A DNA stretch of 64,000 nucleotides from Streptococcus oralis (GCF_019334565.1 NZ_CP079724.1:1633001-1697000); one strand, 5' to 3'; counted from the first letter of the stretch, positions 9,520 through 21,043 are shown. Program-made: numbers and translations. The notes: generated by a model from the letters alone, not told the origin.

Positions 9520-9735
9520 TTAATCTTCAAATTTTTCATGATTTTTTTCATAGAAATCGATTAAACCAAGAGCTGTTTCAAATGAAATATTTTTAACTTT
9601 TGCGCGTCCTTGTGCTAGAGCAATGATAGACATTTCACGCGCATTCGTTTCTTTAGAGATACGGTAGCCTGTGATTTTCTTATCACGAACCCAGCCAACA
9701 ACTGCTTCTACTTTTTCAAAGTTCGACTTAGCCAT
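9520..9735 (-). CDS. Small helix-turn-helix (Cro/XRE-like) protein
   Basis: The 71-residue protein looks like a minimal DNA-binding unit. ITGYRISKETNAREMSIIAL matches the pattern of a helix-turn-helix, followed by a helix ending GLIDFYEKNHEKFED. No ligand or enzymatic domain is present. It has a near-perfect promoter and a palindrome over the -10, so autorepression is plausible. Its neighbours (a transporter on one side, an SPFH protein on the other) do not suggest a target. I recognise it only as a conserved streptococcal hypothetical with HTH character. The start has an AGGAGAAG ribosome binding site. Confidence 0.7.
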   Translation of the reverse strand: MAKSNFEKVEAVVGWVRDKKITGYRISKETNAREMSIIALAQGRAKVKNISFETALGLIDFYEKNHEKFED

Positions 9736-9757
9736 GTTCTTCTCCTAAATTATTCTT

Positions 9758-9797
9758 TACAATACTTAATTGTATACGTTTTTATTTCGTTTGTCAA
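9758..9797 (-). promoter_or_regulatory. Promoter with overlapping palindrome, small HTH gene
   Basis: On the minus strand, TTGACA (9792-9797), a 17-bp spacer and TACAAT (9769-9774) form a near-consensus promoter. The -10 is one arm of a 6-bp inverted repeat, TACAAT-5-ATTGTA (9758-9774), which is a typical operator position. Confidence 0.75.
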
Positions 9798-9841
9798 TAA
9801 AAAAACATATATTCGTTGCAACTATATTATTCTGCATATTT

Positions 9842-10738
9842 TTATTTGGCTTTTAAAGCCGATAATATATGAGTTCTTATGTCCTCGACTCCATTAGGAT
9901 TTGCTGGTAGGAAGATTGTATTATTACCCTCTTTATCTGCAAAATTATTCAACGTATCTAAATACTGGTTCGTTAATAGGATAGACATGATTTGTTCTTC
10001 AGTTAGCTCAACATTGGCTCCCTTTAACTCTTGGATAGAATCAGCTAGTCCGTCAACAATTGCTTTACGCTGCTCTGCAATCCCTACACCATGTAGGCGA
10101 TCTTTTTCTGCTTCAGCTTCTGCTGCGGTCACGATTTTAATCTTATCTGCTTCAGCAAGCTCTTGCGCCGCAACTCTCTTACGTTGAGCCGCGTTAATTT
10201 CATTCATTGATTGTTTTACTTCAGCATCAGGTTCAACCTTAGTAATCAGCGTTTTGACAATGATATACCCATATGTAGACATTTCTTCAGCCACTTGTTT
10301 TTGAACTTCTAAGGCGATTTCATCCTTCTTCTCAAACAACTCATCTAGGGTTAGCTTTGGTACAGATGAACGCAAAGCATCTTCTATATAGGATTTAATC
10401 TGGGCTTCTGGACGCATCAATTTATAATAAGCATCTGTGACATTATTTTCATTCACTCGATACTGAGTTGCCACATTCATCGTTACAAATACATTATCTT
10501 GCGTCTTTGTCTCTACAACAATCTCACTTTGCAACAAGCGTAGTTGAACTCTTGCTGCAATCCTATCAATCCCAAAAGGAGCTCGTAAATGAATACCACT
10601 ATTGCTCAACTTTTGGTATTTACCAAAGCGTTCTATGATAGCGACAGATTGTTGTCGAACCACATACACAGAACTAACCATAATCACTGATGCAATCACC
10701 ACTAAAAACAATAAAACAAGTAAAATTTGTAAAACCAT
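9842..10738 (-). CDS. SPFH/Band 7 domain membrane protein (paraslipin-like)
   Basis: The 298-residue protein has one N-terminal membrane helix (residues 4-27). A Band 7/prohibitin domain follows (VYVVRQQSVAIIERFGKYQK to about residue 190). Next comes an Ala/Glu-rich coiled coil (AAQRKRVAAQELAEADKIK and AAEAEAEKDR). Such stomatin/prohibitin-like proteins form large ring oligomers in membrane microdomains and are often linked to membrane proteases, but no NfeD partner or protease lies beside it here. It follows ilvA on the same strand and has its own extended -10 (TGC TATAAT) near 10765-10775. Family placement is firm; function is not. Confidence 0.9.
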   Translation of the reverse strand: MVLQILLVLLFLVVIASVIMVSSVYVVRQQSVAIIERFGKYQKLSNSGIHLRAPFGIDRIAARVQLRLLQSEIVVETKTQDNVFVTMNVATQYRVNENNVTDAYYKLMRPEAQIKSYIEDALRSSVPKLTLDELFEKKDEIALEVQKQVAEEMSTYGYIIVKTLITKVEPDAEVKQSMNEINAAQRKRVAAQELAEADKIKIVTAAEAEAEKDRLHGVGIAEQRKAIVDGLADSIQELKGANVELTEEQIMSILLTNQYLDTLNNFADKEGNNTIFLPANPNGVEDIRTHILSALKAK

Positions 10739-10820
10739 GGGAATCTCCCCCTTTCGTCACCCTCATTATAGCACCATCATTACCATTACGCAAATAATAT
10801 GATAATAATTTTATTTTAGC

Positions 10821-12071
10821 TTAAACTAGCATATTATACAACGTTTCGTTCCCATTCAAATTAATATAAGATGGGTCAAACTTTTCCATTCGATGAATCA
10901 AGCCAGCATAATCATGCTTATTGGCAAGAGCTACCCCAATCAATACAGGACCTGTCCCCTTGCTTGCTCGTTTGATATATTCAAAACGAGTGATGTCATC
11001 ATTTGGCCCTAAAATATCATTTACAAACTCTCGGAGAGCTCCAGGACGTTGTGGAAAATTCACTACAAAGTAATGCTTGATTCCATCGTAAATCAAGGCA
11101 CGTTCTTCCATCTCCGGCATACGGTTGATATCGTTATTTCCTCCAGAAATGATACAACAAATCGTCTTGCCTTTGATATAGTCTGATAAAACTTCCAAGG
11201 CTGCAACACTGGCAGCTCCGGCTGGTTCTGCTACAATACCTTGTTTGGAATAAAGATCAATCAAGGTTTCGGAAATCAATCCCTCGTCCACCCCAATCAG
11301 CGTTTCAACATTCTTACGAGTCGCTTCATAGGTTAATTGTCCAACCTTCTGTACGGCTATCCCATCAGCGAACTTATCAATTTCTTTGAGTTTAACTGGT
11401 CCCCCAGCTTCAAAGGCAGCTTTCATAGAGCGAGCACCATTAGCTTCTACCCCGATCACTTCAATAGTCGGGTTGGTTTCCTTAATATAAGTAGAAACAC
11501 CGGCAATCAATCCGCCACCACCTACTGGTACAAGTACTGTATCAAAATCAATAGACTCTTTACGGGCTTCTTCAAGAATTTCATAGGCTACAGTCCCTTG
11601 ACCAGCCTGAACATGCGCATCATCAAAAGGATCGATGAAGGTGCGGTTTTCTGTCAATGTAAATTCTTGTGCTGCCTTAGCAGAAGCATCAAAGGTATCC
11701 CCAACCAACTTGATTGTCACAAACTCTCCACCGAAAAAGCGAACCTGCCCAATCTTTTGTTGCGGTGTTGTAATAGGCATAAAGATCGTTGCAGGAATCT
11801 TCATCTCATTACAAGTATAGGCGACACCTTGGGCATGATTTCCCGCAGAGGCACAGACTACACCACGCTCGCGTTCTTCTTTTGACAGTTGAGAAATGGC
11901 ATAATAGGCTCCACGAATTTTAAAAGAGCGAACTCGTTGCGCATTCTCCTTTTTGAGATAAATCTTTGCTTGGTATTTTTCTGATAAATAATGATCATAT
12001 TCTAGTGGTGTATCAACTACTACACCACTCAAAACTTTGTGGGCTTTCACCACATCTTTTGCACTTAGCAT
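10821..12071 (-). CDS. ilvA: Threonine ammonia-lyase (threonine deaminase)
   Basis: This 416-residue PLP enzyme converts threonine to 2-oxobutanoate, the first committed step to isoleucine. The PLP lysine is in RSFKIRGAYYAIS (Lys51), and the phosphate-binding glycine loop is PVGGGGLIAG. The C-terminal ~85 residues (HYFVVNFPQRPGALREFVNDILG) are one ACT-like regulatory domain, as in short biosynthetic forms with a single ACT domain, so feedback control by isoleucine or valine is likely. It lies 79 bp downstream of ilvC, but an intrinsic terminator sits in that gap. It is therefore probably expressed by partial readthrough of the ilv transcript. Confidence 0.95.
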   Translation of the reverse strand: MLSAKDVVKAHKVLSGVVVDTPLEYDHYLSEKYQAKIYLKKENAQRVRSFKIRGAYYAISQLSKEERERGVVCASAGNHAQGVAYTCNEMKIPATIFMPITTPQQKIGQVRFFGGEFVTIKLVGDTFDASAKAAQEFTLTENRTFIDPFDDAHVQAGQGTVAYEILEEARKESIDFDTVLVPVGGGGLIAGVSTYIKETNPTIEVIGVEANGARSMKAAFEAGGPVKLKEIDKFADGIAVQKVGQLTYEATRKNVETLIGVDEGLISETLIDLYSKQGIVAEPAGAASVAALEVLSDYIKGKTICCIISGGNNDINRMPEMEERALIYDGIKHYFVVNFPQRPGALREFVNDILGPNDDITRFEYIKRASKGTGPVLIGVALANKHDYAGLIHRMEKFDPSYINLNGNETLYNMLV

Positions 12072-12105
12072 TGTCTCCTCCTCAAGTACTTTTCAAGATA
12101 AAAAA

Positions 12106-12127
12106 CGAGTTAGGTACCCCCAACTCG
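12106..12127 (-). terminator. Terminator/attenuator between ilvC and ilvA
   Basis: On the minus strand CGAGTT and AACTCG arms enclose a 10-nt loop and are followed directly by six T residues. It would reduce ilvA expression relative to ilvBNC. Confidence 0.75.
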
Positions 12128-12150
12128 CCTTCTGTCTCTCTTTACAAGAA

Positions 12151-13203
<1,053 letters not shown>

Positions 13204-13237
13204 TTATAGGCTGGTTTAACAAATTTAAGTTATTTTT

Positions 13238-13260
13238 TATACTCATTGAAAATCAAAAAG
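13238..13260. repeat. Solitary BOX-element terminus between ilvN and ilvC
   Basis: The 20-bp core, TATACTCATTGAAAATCAAA, matches the boxC end of streptococcal BOX repeats at 19 of 20 positions as I recall the consensus. It begins 3 bp after the ilvN stop codon. No boxA or boxB part is present, so it is a remnant or a chance retained end. Confidence 0.5.
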
Positions 13261-13262
13261 TA

Positions 13263-13739
13263 TTAGTCGCGGGTAAATCCAGTTGCACCCGTACGAGCGA
13301 TATTTTTAATGCCGTATGGTCGAATCACTCGCAATAAAGCTTCACTCTTTTCAGCATTTCCCGTCATCTGGATGGTGATTGAGCTTGGAGCCACATCTAC
13401 TACCGTTGCACGGAAAGGTTGGATAATGGCCAAGATTTCTGCACGCTTCTCAGCAGGAGCAGATACTTTTACCAAGATAACTTCTCTTTCCAAGTGTGGT
13501 TTATCTGTGATATCTCGAATGCGAATCACATCAATCTGACGATTGAGCTGTTTAATGATTTGCTCTACTTCATCATGAGAAGCTACATCAATAATGATGG
13601 TGATGCGAGATACATTGGGGTTCTCTGTCGCACCAACTGAGATACTCTCAATATTGACTTGACGACGAGAAAGGACACCTGTAAAACGATTCAAAACTCC
13701 TGAACGGTTTTGTAATCTAGCTGTTAACATTCTACGCAT
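13263..13739 (-). CDS. ilvN: Acetolactate synthase small (regulatory) subunit
   Basis: The protein has 158 residues from the ATG at 13739. This start overlaps the end of ilvB by 8 bp and begins MRRMLTARLQNRSGVLNRFT, the conserved N-terminus of the family. Reading further upstream in this frame gives only non-homologous sequence inside ilvB. It contains an ACT domain (residues 1-75), which binds valine for feedback inhibition, and the C-terminal ALS_ss_C domain (REVILVKVSAPAEKRAEIL). It forms the holoenzyme with IlvB. Translational coupling through the overlap should keep the subunits balanced. Confidence 0.95.
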   Translation of the reverse strand: MRRMLTARLQNRSGVLNRFTGVLSRRQVNIESISVGATENPNVSRITIIIDVASHDEVEQIIKQLNRQIDVIRIRDITDKPHLEREVILVKVSAPAEKRAEILAIIQPFRATVVDVAPSSITIQMTGNAEKSEALLRVIRPYGIKNIARTGATGFTRD

Positions 13740-15432
13740 GGAACTGCACCCCCAACATCTCATGATTGCTCTTACCAGCTGGTACCATCGGTAATACCTG
13801 TTCCTTACGAGAAATATCCACCTCGATAAACATGGGCACATCCTCCAGAATGACTTCTAGATCCTTCTCTATCGTCTCTGGATTATCAAATTTATAGTTT
13901 TTGATGCCGTAGGCCTGTGCCATCAGCTGGAAGTCAGGAAGTGTATCAAAGACTGACTCGGAAGTTCTACCCTCATAGAAGGATTCCTGCCACTGACGAA
14001 CCATTCCTAGTGAGTGGTTATTCAACATGACAACCTTAATCGGCACCTTGTAGATGTTTAGGATAGCTAGTTCCTGGTTAGTCATTTGGAAGCCACCATC
14101 ACCGACAAAAAGGATAACTTCTTTTTCTGGATTGGCAATCTTGGCTCCAATAGCTGCAGGAACTCCGAACCCCATGGTACCCAAGCCACCTGAAGTGACT
14201 AACTGACGCTCATTTTGGTAAGGATAATACTGAGCTGTCCACATTTGGTGTTGCCCTACGTCTGTGACAACAATGGCATCCCCATTTGTCAACTTACCGA
14301 TGCGTTCAATAACGGCCTGAGGTTGAACCACACGTTCTTTCTTATCATAAGAACGAACTCGATTCTTGTCCTTGGTGACTTTTTCAATCCACTTTTCAGT
14401 ATTGTTATGAACAGTTGGTTCTGCGAGCAGCATCTGCAAGGCTTTCTTAGCATCCCCCACTACAGGAATATCTGCACTGATAATCTTACCAATCTCAGCT
14501 GGGTCAACATCGATATGGGCAACCTTAGCATTCTTCGCGAAGGTCTTAGGGTTCCCAGTCAAGCGGTCATCGAAACGGCAACCAATACTAATCATAAAGT
14601 CCGCTTCCGTCATTGCAATGTTAGCTGCGAAAGAACCGTGCATGCCTCCCATCCCTAGGAAGAGCGGATGACTCGTTGCAATGGTACCTTGCCCCAAAAG
14701 ACTAGTGACTACTGGAATTTGGTAACGTTCAGCAAATTCATTGAGCTCCTTAGAAGCTTCCGCATAGCTGATACCACCGCCTGCTAACAAAACAGGTTTC
14801 TTGGCTTTTGACAATTGCTTCAAGATTTTCTTGATTTGCATGTCATTCGGATCAAGCGTCGGTTGGTAACTTGGTAAATTCACCTCTGGTGAATAGATGA
14901 AATCTGTCTCTAGAGCTGATACATCCTTTGGCAAGTCAATCACAACAGGACCTGGACGACCTGTCGTTGCGATATGGACAGCTTCCGTAATGATACGAGG
15001 AATATCTGCTGTCTCACGAACTTGGTAATTGTACTTGGTAATGGGCATGGTAATCCCCACGATGTCTGCTTCCTGAAAGGCATCTTTCCCAATCCCAGCT
15101 CGCGCAACCTGACCTGTAAAGACCAAAAGGGGAACGCTATCGCTCATGGCATCTGCAATCCCTGTAATGGCATTTGTTGCTCCCGGCCCACTCGTGACGA
15201 CGGCAACGCCCAACTTTCCAGTTGATTTGGCATATCCTTCAGCTTCGTGCAAACAACCTTGCTCATGGCGTCCTAAGATGTGGCGAATACCTTTAAAATT
15301 GTATATCGCATCATACAAAGGTAAGACCGCACCACCAGGATAACCAAAAATGGTATCAATCCCTAAGTCCCGAAGTGTTTCCAAAACTAGGTCCGACCCC
15401 GTCTTAGGAGATTCTAAACTGATTTTCTCCAT
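13732..15432 (-). CDS. ilvB: Acetolactate synthase large (catalytic) subunit
   Basis: The 566-residue ThDP/FAD enzyme condenses two pyruvates to acetolactate, or pyruvate with oxobutanoate to acetohydroxybutyrate. It shows the ThDP-activating glutamate (GRHEQGCLHEAEGYA), the FAD-binding central domain, and the GDG...NN thiamine motif (GDGGFQMTNQELAIL to MLNNHSLGMVRQW). The start at 15432 was chosen over an upstream in-frame ATG because it has an AAAGGGG site and begins MEKISLESPKTGSDLVLETL. The earlier ATG lies within the -10. It heads the ilvBNC operon behind a CodY-like site. Confidence 0.96.
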   Translation of the reverse strand: MEKISLESPKTGSDLVLETLRDLGIDTIFGYPGGAVLPLYDAIYNFKGIRHILGRHEQGCLHEAEGYAKSTGKLGVAVVTSGPGATNAITGIADAMSDSVPLLVFTGQVARAGIGKDAFQEADIVGITMPITKYNYQVRETADIPRIITEAVHIATTGRPGPVVIDLPKDVSALETDFIYSPEVNLPSYQPTLDPNDMQIKKILKQLSKAKKPVLLAGGGISYAEASKELNEFAERYQIPVVTSLLGQGTIATSHPLFLGMGGMHGSFAANIAMTEADFMISIGCRFDDRLTGNPKTFAKNAKVAHIDVDPAEIGKIISADIPVVGDAKKALQMLLAEPTVHNNTEKWIEKVTKDKNRVRSYDKKERVVQPQAVIERIGKLTNGDAIVVTDVGQHQMWTAQYYPYQNERQLVTSGGLGTMGFGVPAAIGAKIANPEKEVILFVGDGGFQMTNQELAILNIYKVPIKVVMLNNHSLGMVRQWQESFYEGRTSESVFDTLPDFQLMAQAYGIKNYKFDNPETIEKDLEVILEDVPMFIEVDISRKEQVLPMVPAGKSNHEMLGVQFHA

Positions 15433-15472
15433 TGTTCCCCTTTCTCTTCTCTTAAAAAAATAGCTTGTTACT

Positions 15473-15527
15473 ATCATACCATTTTTTCAAAAATTTTCAA
15501 GGCAAAAGAGTCAATTTTCTGAATTTT
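15473..15527 (-). promoter_or_regulatory. ilvB promoter with CodY-like box
   Basis: On the minus strand TTGAAA (15495-15500), a 16-bp spacer and TATGAT (15473-15478) preceded by TGG form a strong promoter. Just upstream, 15513-15527 matches the CodY box AATTTTCWGAAAATT at 13 of 15 positions. CodY represses branched-chain amino acid genes in streptococci when isoleucine, leucine and valine are plentiful. No T-box structure is apparent. Confidence 0.7.
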
Positions 15528-15714
15528 CTATCTAAAAGTGTATTTATGAATCTTTTGCTCATTTTTATTAACTTTTCTACGGAATTAGGAACCTTTATTT
15601 ACTTTAATTTATCAAATTAGAATATTTTCTTTCTTGGTAGAATTAGTATTTTTCTAACTTAGCGATCAAATTCGTATACTATATTCAGCAAAAATGAATA
15701 GTTAAAGATAAAAA
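15528..15714. other. AT-rich upstream region of ilvB
   Basis: About 190 bp between the CodY-like site and the fusA terminator. It is very AT-rich, has no reading frame of note and no clear second promoter. Confidence 0.35.
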
Positions 15715-15739
15715 AAGGAAGCCACTAAGTGACTTCCTT
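15715..15739 (-). terminator. fusA terminator
   Basis: AAGGAAG/CTTCCTT outer arms with CACT/AGTG inner pairing, followed on the minus strand by a run of seven T residues. Confidence 0.9.
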
Positions 15740-15755
15740 CTAGAGTGAGGACTGA

Positions 15756-17837
15756 TTAGTCTTCACCTTTATTTTTCTTAATGATTTCTTCTTGTACTGA
15801 CTTAGGTACATCTTCGTAGTGGTCAAATACCATCATGAAGGTACCACGTCCTTGTGATGCAGAACGAAGAACTGTTGCGTAACCGAACATTTCAGCAAGT
15901 GGAACGTAAGCACGAACGATTTGGCTGTTACCGTGTGCTTCCATACCATCTACACGTCCACGACGAGCAGTCACGTGACCCATAACATCACCAAGGTTTT
16001 CTTCTGGAACAGTGATGGTTACAAGCATCATTGGCTCAAGGATAGCTGGTTGTGCTGACTTAGCAGCTTCTTTAAGGGCAAGTGAAGCCGCGATCTTGAA
16101 GGCAGTTTCAGATGAGTCGACATCGTGGTATGAACCATCGTAAAGCTTAGCTTTCACGTCAACCATTGGGTAACCTGCAAGAACACCGTTAGCCATAGAT
16201 TCTACCAAACCTTTTTCAACCGCTGGGATAAATTCACGAGGAACCACACCACCGACGATTGCGTTTTCGAATTCGAATCCTTTACCTTCTTCGTTTGGAG
16301 TAAATTCAATCCATACATCACCGAATTGACCTTTACCACCAGACTGACGTTTGAAGAATCCACGTGCTTGAGTAGAAGCGCGGAATGTTTCACGGTAAGA
16401 TACTTGAGGAGCACCTACGTTCGCTTCAACTTTAAACTCACGACGCATACGGTCAACAAGGACGTCCAAGTGAAGCTCACCCATACCTGAGATAACTGTT
16501 TCACCAGTTTCAACGTTTGTTTCAACGCGGAATGTTGGGTCTTCTTCAGCCAATTTTTGAAGGGCGATACCCATCTTATCTTGGTCAGCTTTAGATTTTG
16601 GCTCAACCATCAATTGGATAACTGGTTCTGGAACGTTGATTGACTCAAGGATGATTTTAGCTTTTTCATCTGTCAATGAGTCACCAGTTGTAGTATCTTT
16701 CAAACCAACGGCAGCAGCGATATCACCTGAGTAAACAGTGTCAATTTCTTGACGGCTGTTAGCGTGCATTTGAAGGATACGTCCGATACGTTCACGTTTA
16801 CCTTTAGAAGTGTTCAATACGTAAGAACCTGATTGAAGAACACCTGAGTATACACGGAAGAATGTCAAACGACCTACGAATGGGTCCGTCATGATCTTGA
16901 AGGCAAGAGCTGCGAATGGCTCTTCGTCAGATGCTGGACGAGTTTCTTCTTCGTCTGTATCTGGGTTGATACCTTTGATCGCTGGGATGTCAAGTGGGCT
17001 TGGAAGGTAGTCGATAACCGCATCAAGCATCAATTGAACACCTTTGTTCTTGAAGGCAGAACCACATAATACTGGGAAGAATTCAACGTTGATAGTTGCT
17101 TTACGGATAGCAGCTTTCAATTCTTCGTTAGTGATTTCTTCACCTTCGAGGTATTTCATCATCAAGTCTTCATCAGTTTCAGCGACTGCTTCAACCAATT
17201 TTTCACGGTATTCTTGAGCTTGGTCAAGGTATTCAGCTGGAATATCTTCTTCAAGGATATCTGTACCAAGGTCATTAGTATAGATTTCAGCTTTCATCTT
17301 GATCAAGTCGATGATACCGCGGAAGTCATCTTCAGCACCGATTGGCAATTGGATTGGGTGTGCGTTTGCTTGAAGACGGTCGTGAAGTGTGCTTACTGAG
17401 TAAAGGAAGTCAGCACCGATTTTGTCCATTTTGTTGGCAAATACGATACGTGGAACTCCGTACTCAGTTGCTTGACGCCAAACTGTTTCAGTTTGAGGCT
17501 CAACACCTGATTGTGAGTCAAGAACAGTAACCGCACCGTCCAATACACGAAGAGAACGTTGTACTTCGATTGTGAAGTCCACGTGTCCTGGTGTGTCGAT
17601 GATGTTTACGCGGTGGTTGTTCCATTGAGCTGTTGTCGCAGCAGATGTGATAGTGATACCACGTTCTTGCTCTTGCTCCATCCAGTCCATTTGTGACGCA
17701 CCTTCGTGAGTTTCACCGATTTTGTGGATTTTACCAGTGTAGTAAAGAATACGCTCAGTAGTTGTTGTTTTACCGGCATCGACGTGAGCCATGATACCGA
17801 TATTACGAGTTTTTTCAAGTGAAAATTCGCGTGCCAT
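15756..17837 (-). CDS. fusA: Elongation factor G
   Basis: This 693-residue translational GTPase moves tRNA and mRNA through the ribosome and helps recycle ribosomes. The P-loop [15 protein letters not shown] (about residue 16), switch [14 protein letters not shown], the DTPGHVDFT and NKMD GTP motifs, domain IV and the C-terminal domain V are all present. Length is normal. It is the third gene of the str cluster after rpsL and rpsG. A terminator and a separate extended -10 promoter lie between rpsG and fusA, so it can be controlled independently. No tuf gene follows here. The ATG has an AGGAGA site. Confidence 0.98.
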   Translation of the reverse strand: MAREFSLEKTRNIGIMAHVDAGKTTTTERILYYTGKIHKIGETHEGASQMDWMEQEQERGITITSAATTAQWNNHRVNIIDTPGHVDFTIEVQRSLRVLDGAVTVLDSQSGVEPQTETVWRQATEYGVPRIVFANKMDKIGADFLYSVSTLHDRLQANAHPIQLPIGAEDDFRGIIDLIKMKAEIYTNDLGTDILEEDIPAEYLDQAQEYREKLVEAVAETDEDLMMKYLEGEEITNEELKAAIRKATINVEFFPVLCGSAFKNKGVQLMLDAVIDYLPSPLDIPAIKGINPDTDEEETRPASDEEPFAALAFKIMTDPFVGRLTFFRVYSGVLQSGSYVLNTSKGKRERIGRILQMHANSRQEIDTVYSGDIAAAVGLKDTTTGDSLTDEKAKIILESINVPEPVIQLMVEPKSKADQDKMGIALQKLAEEDPTFRVETNVETGETVISGMGELHLDVLVDRMRREFKVEANVGAPQVSYRETFRASTQARGFFKRQSGGKGQFGDVWIEFTPNEEGKGFEFENAIVGGVVPREFIPAVEKGLVESMANGVLAGYPMVDVKAKLYDGSYHDVDSSETAFKIAASLALKEAAKSAQPAILEPMMLVTITVPEENLGDVMGHVTARRGRVDGMEAHGNSQIVRAYVPLAEMFGYATVLRSASQGRGTFMMVFDHYEDVPKSVQEEIIKKNKGED

Positions 17838-17874
17838 GAGGTTTGTTTCTCCTATTTAATTTAATTTCTATTCT

Positions 17875-17883
17875 ATTATAACA
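17875..17883 (-). promoter_or_regulatory. fusA extended -10 promoter
   Basis: TGT followed by TATAAT on the minus strand, about 38 bp before the fusA start and 14 bp beyond the rpsG terminator. No good -35 is seen because the terminator occupies that space. Confidence 0.65.
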
Positions 17884-17896
17884 CGATTTTAATAAA

Positions 17897-17921
17897 AACG
17901 GATAGGCAGGACCTACCCGTT
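17897..17921 (-). terminator. Terminator ending the rpsL-rpsG transcript
   Basis: AACGG and CCGTT outer arms with an AGG/CCT interior (one mismatch in the stem), followed on the minus strand by TTTTATT. It lies 195 bp after the rpsG stop, at the end of a structured spacer. Confidence 0.75.
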
Positions 17922-17950
17922 CTCAATGTTTATCTTGTTTTTGTTGGTTT

Positions 17951-18084
17951 CAACTTGTAGACAAGTTGAATTGAACTCGGGCTAGAAGCTTAAGTTAGCT
18001 GAGTTGAACTCAAGCTAAAAGTCTGGAGAAAAAGATGAATCTCATTGGTTGCAGTCGCAACCTTCTTCGATTCCCTATTTTCTC
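17951..18084 (-). promoter_or_regulatory. Structured RNA spacer between rpsG and fusA
   Basis: The spacer contains three nested or tandem structures. First is a perfect 8-bp inverted repeat, CAACTTGT-2-ACAAGTTG (17951-17968). Second is a pair of 21-bp direct repeats with 17 identities (17968-17988 and 18001-18021), the second containing the palindrome GAGTT-G-AACTC. Third is a nested hairpin with arms 18026-18032/18078-18084, 18037-18041/18069-18073 and 18047-18052/18057-18062. This is more than a simple untranslated tail needs. It may be an autoregulatory or processing element; that is inference. Confidence 0.5.
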
Positions 18085-18115
18085 TTGGACTTTCTTAACG
18101 CTTTCGCATCCTATA

Positions 18116-18586
18116 TTACCAACGGAAGTGTGCGAAGGCACGGTTAGCTTCAGCCATACGGTGAGTGTCTTCACGTTTCTTAACTGCTGCACCAGTGTTG
18201 TTCGCAGCATCCAAGATTTCTTTTGCAAGACGGTCTTGCATTGTGTGTTCACCACGAAGGCGAGCGATGGTTACCAACCAACGAAGTCCAAGTGTTGTAC
18301 GACGTTCTGGACGAACTTCAACTGGGACTTGGTAGTTAGATCCACCAACACGACGTGCACGTACTTCAAGTACAGGCATGATGTTTTCCATAGCTGTTTC
18401 AAATACTTCAAGTGCATCGTTACCAGTAGCTTCTTTGATTTGCTCAAAAGCACCGTAAACGATTGAAGCAGCTGTACCACGTTTACCGTCAAGCATAACG
18501 CGGTTGATAAGACGAGTAACTAGTTGTGAATTGTAAAGCGGATCTGGCAATACGTCACGTTTTGGAGCTCTATTTTTACGACTCAT
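18116..18586 (-). CDS. rpsG: 30S ribosomal protein S7
   Basis: The 156-residue primary 16S rRNA-binding protein organises the 3' head domain of the small subunit. The start [20 protein letters not shown] and the segments [20 protein letters not shown] and [20 protein letters not shown] are diagnostic. Length is normal. It follows rpsL by 19 bp and precedes fusA by 278 bp. In enterobacteria S7 autoregulates the str operon; the structured spacer after this gene makes a comparable control worth considering here. Confidence 0.98.
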
Positions 18587-18605
18587 TTCTCTTTATCCCC
18601 TTTCC

Positions 18606-19022
18606 TTATGCTTTTTTCGGACGTTTAGTACCGTATTTAGAACGGCCTTGTTTACGATCGTTAACACCTGCAGTATCAAGTGCACCACGGACGATATGGT
18701 AACGTACCCCTGGAAGGTCTTTTACACGTCCACCACGAAGAAGCACCACGCTGTGTTCTTGCAAGTTGTGTCCGATACCTGGGATGTAGGCAGTAACTTC
18801 GATAAGGTTGCTCAAACGTACACGAGCGAATTTACGAAGGGCAGAGTTAGGTTTTTTAGGTGTCATTGTTCCCACACGAGTTGCAACACCACGTTTTTGT
18901 GGTGAAGAAACGTTTGTTTGAACTTTTTTATGACTGTTGTAACCAACGTTCAAAGCTGGTGATTTAGATTTTTCTACTTTTGATTTACGCGGTTTGCGAA
19001 CCAATTGGTTAATTGTAGGCAT
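18606..19022 (-). CDS. rpsL: 30S ribosomal protein S12
   Basis: The 138-residue decoding-centre protein has the conserved [20 protein letters not shown] segment with its short Gram-positive insertion, then [19 protein letters not shown], and [20 protein letters not shown]. The lysines in PKKPNS and GRVKDLPG, where streptomycin-resistance changes usually fall, are wild type. It is the first gene of the str operon with a strong promoter and a leader of about 130 nt. The AGGAGAATGTAG ribosome binding site supports the ATG. Confidence 0.98.
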   Translation of the reverse strand: MPTINQLVRKPRKSKVEKSKSPALNVGYNSHKKVQTNVSSPQKRGVATRVGTMTPKKPNSALRKFARVRLSNLIEVTAYIPGIGHNLQEHSVVLLRGGRVKDLPGVRYHIVRGALDTAGVNDRKQGRSKYGTKRPKKA

Positions 19023-19188
19023 CTACATTCTCCTGTGTTTTTTTATTTTTGGTGATGATACACTTGGTGACAGCTACCATCTGTGTGTACTTTTGCAACA
19101 TTTGTCAGCACGTCCCTGTACACTTTTGAGAGACCAAAAGTAAAAAGTACCGTCTATTATTGTAACACATTTTTTCCTTCATTGTCAA
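19023..19188 (-). promoter_or_regulatory. rpsL promoter and long leader
   Basis: On the minus strand TTGACA (19183-19188), an 18-bp spacer and TACAAT (19159-19164) preceded by TGT form a strong promoter. The leader of about 130 nt carries a repeated motif, AAAAGTGTACA and later AAAAGTACACA. This is longer than usual for streptococcal genes and might hold r-protein control. Confidence 0.65.
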
Positions 19189-19260
19189 GATATTTTTCAT
19201 TTTTATTCTGATCTTTTCACTCTTTAACACCAGCTTTCAACGCTTTTCTAAACCAGAAAA

Positions 19261-19277
19261 GGAGGCGATTTGCCTCC
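19261..19277 (-). terminator. Terminator of the two-component/ABC operon
   Basis: GGAGGC-5-GCCTCC followed by TTTTCT on the minus strand, 64 bp after the response-regulator stop codon. Confidence 0.8.
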
Positions 19278-19340
19278 TCCTTTCTAGTATGGTTTTTCTT
19301 TGATTCAAGTTGTCATTTAGGAATTTTTTAACCCTTCTTA

Positions 19341-21039
<1,699 letters not shown>

Positions 21040-21043
21040 AGAT

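Noticed and set aside
15433-15714. A T-box or other amino-acid riboswitch before ilvB
   Set aside because: The promoter is only ~40 bp from the start codon and no T-box sequence or terminator/antiterminator pair lies in the leader.
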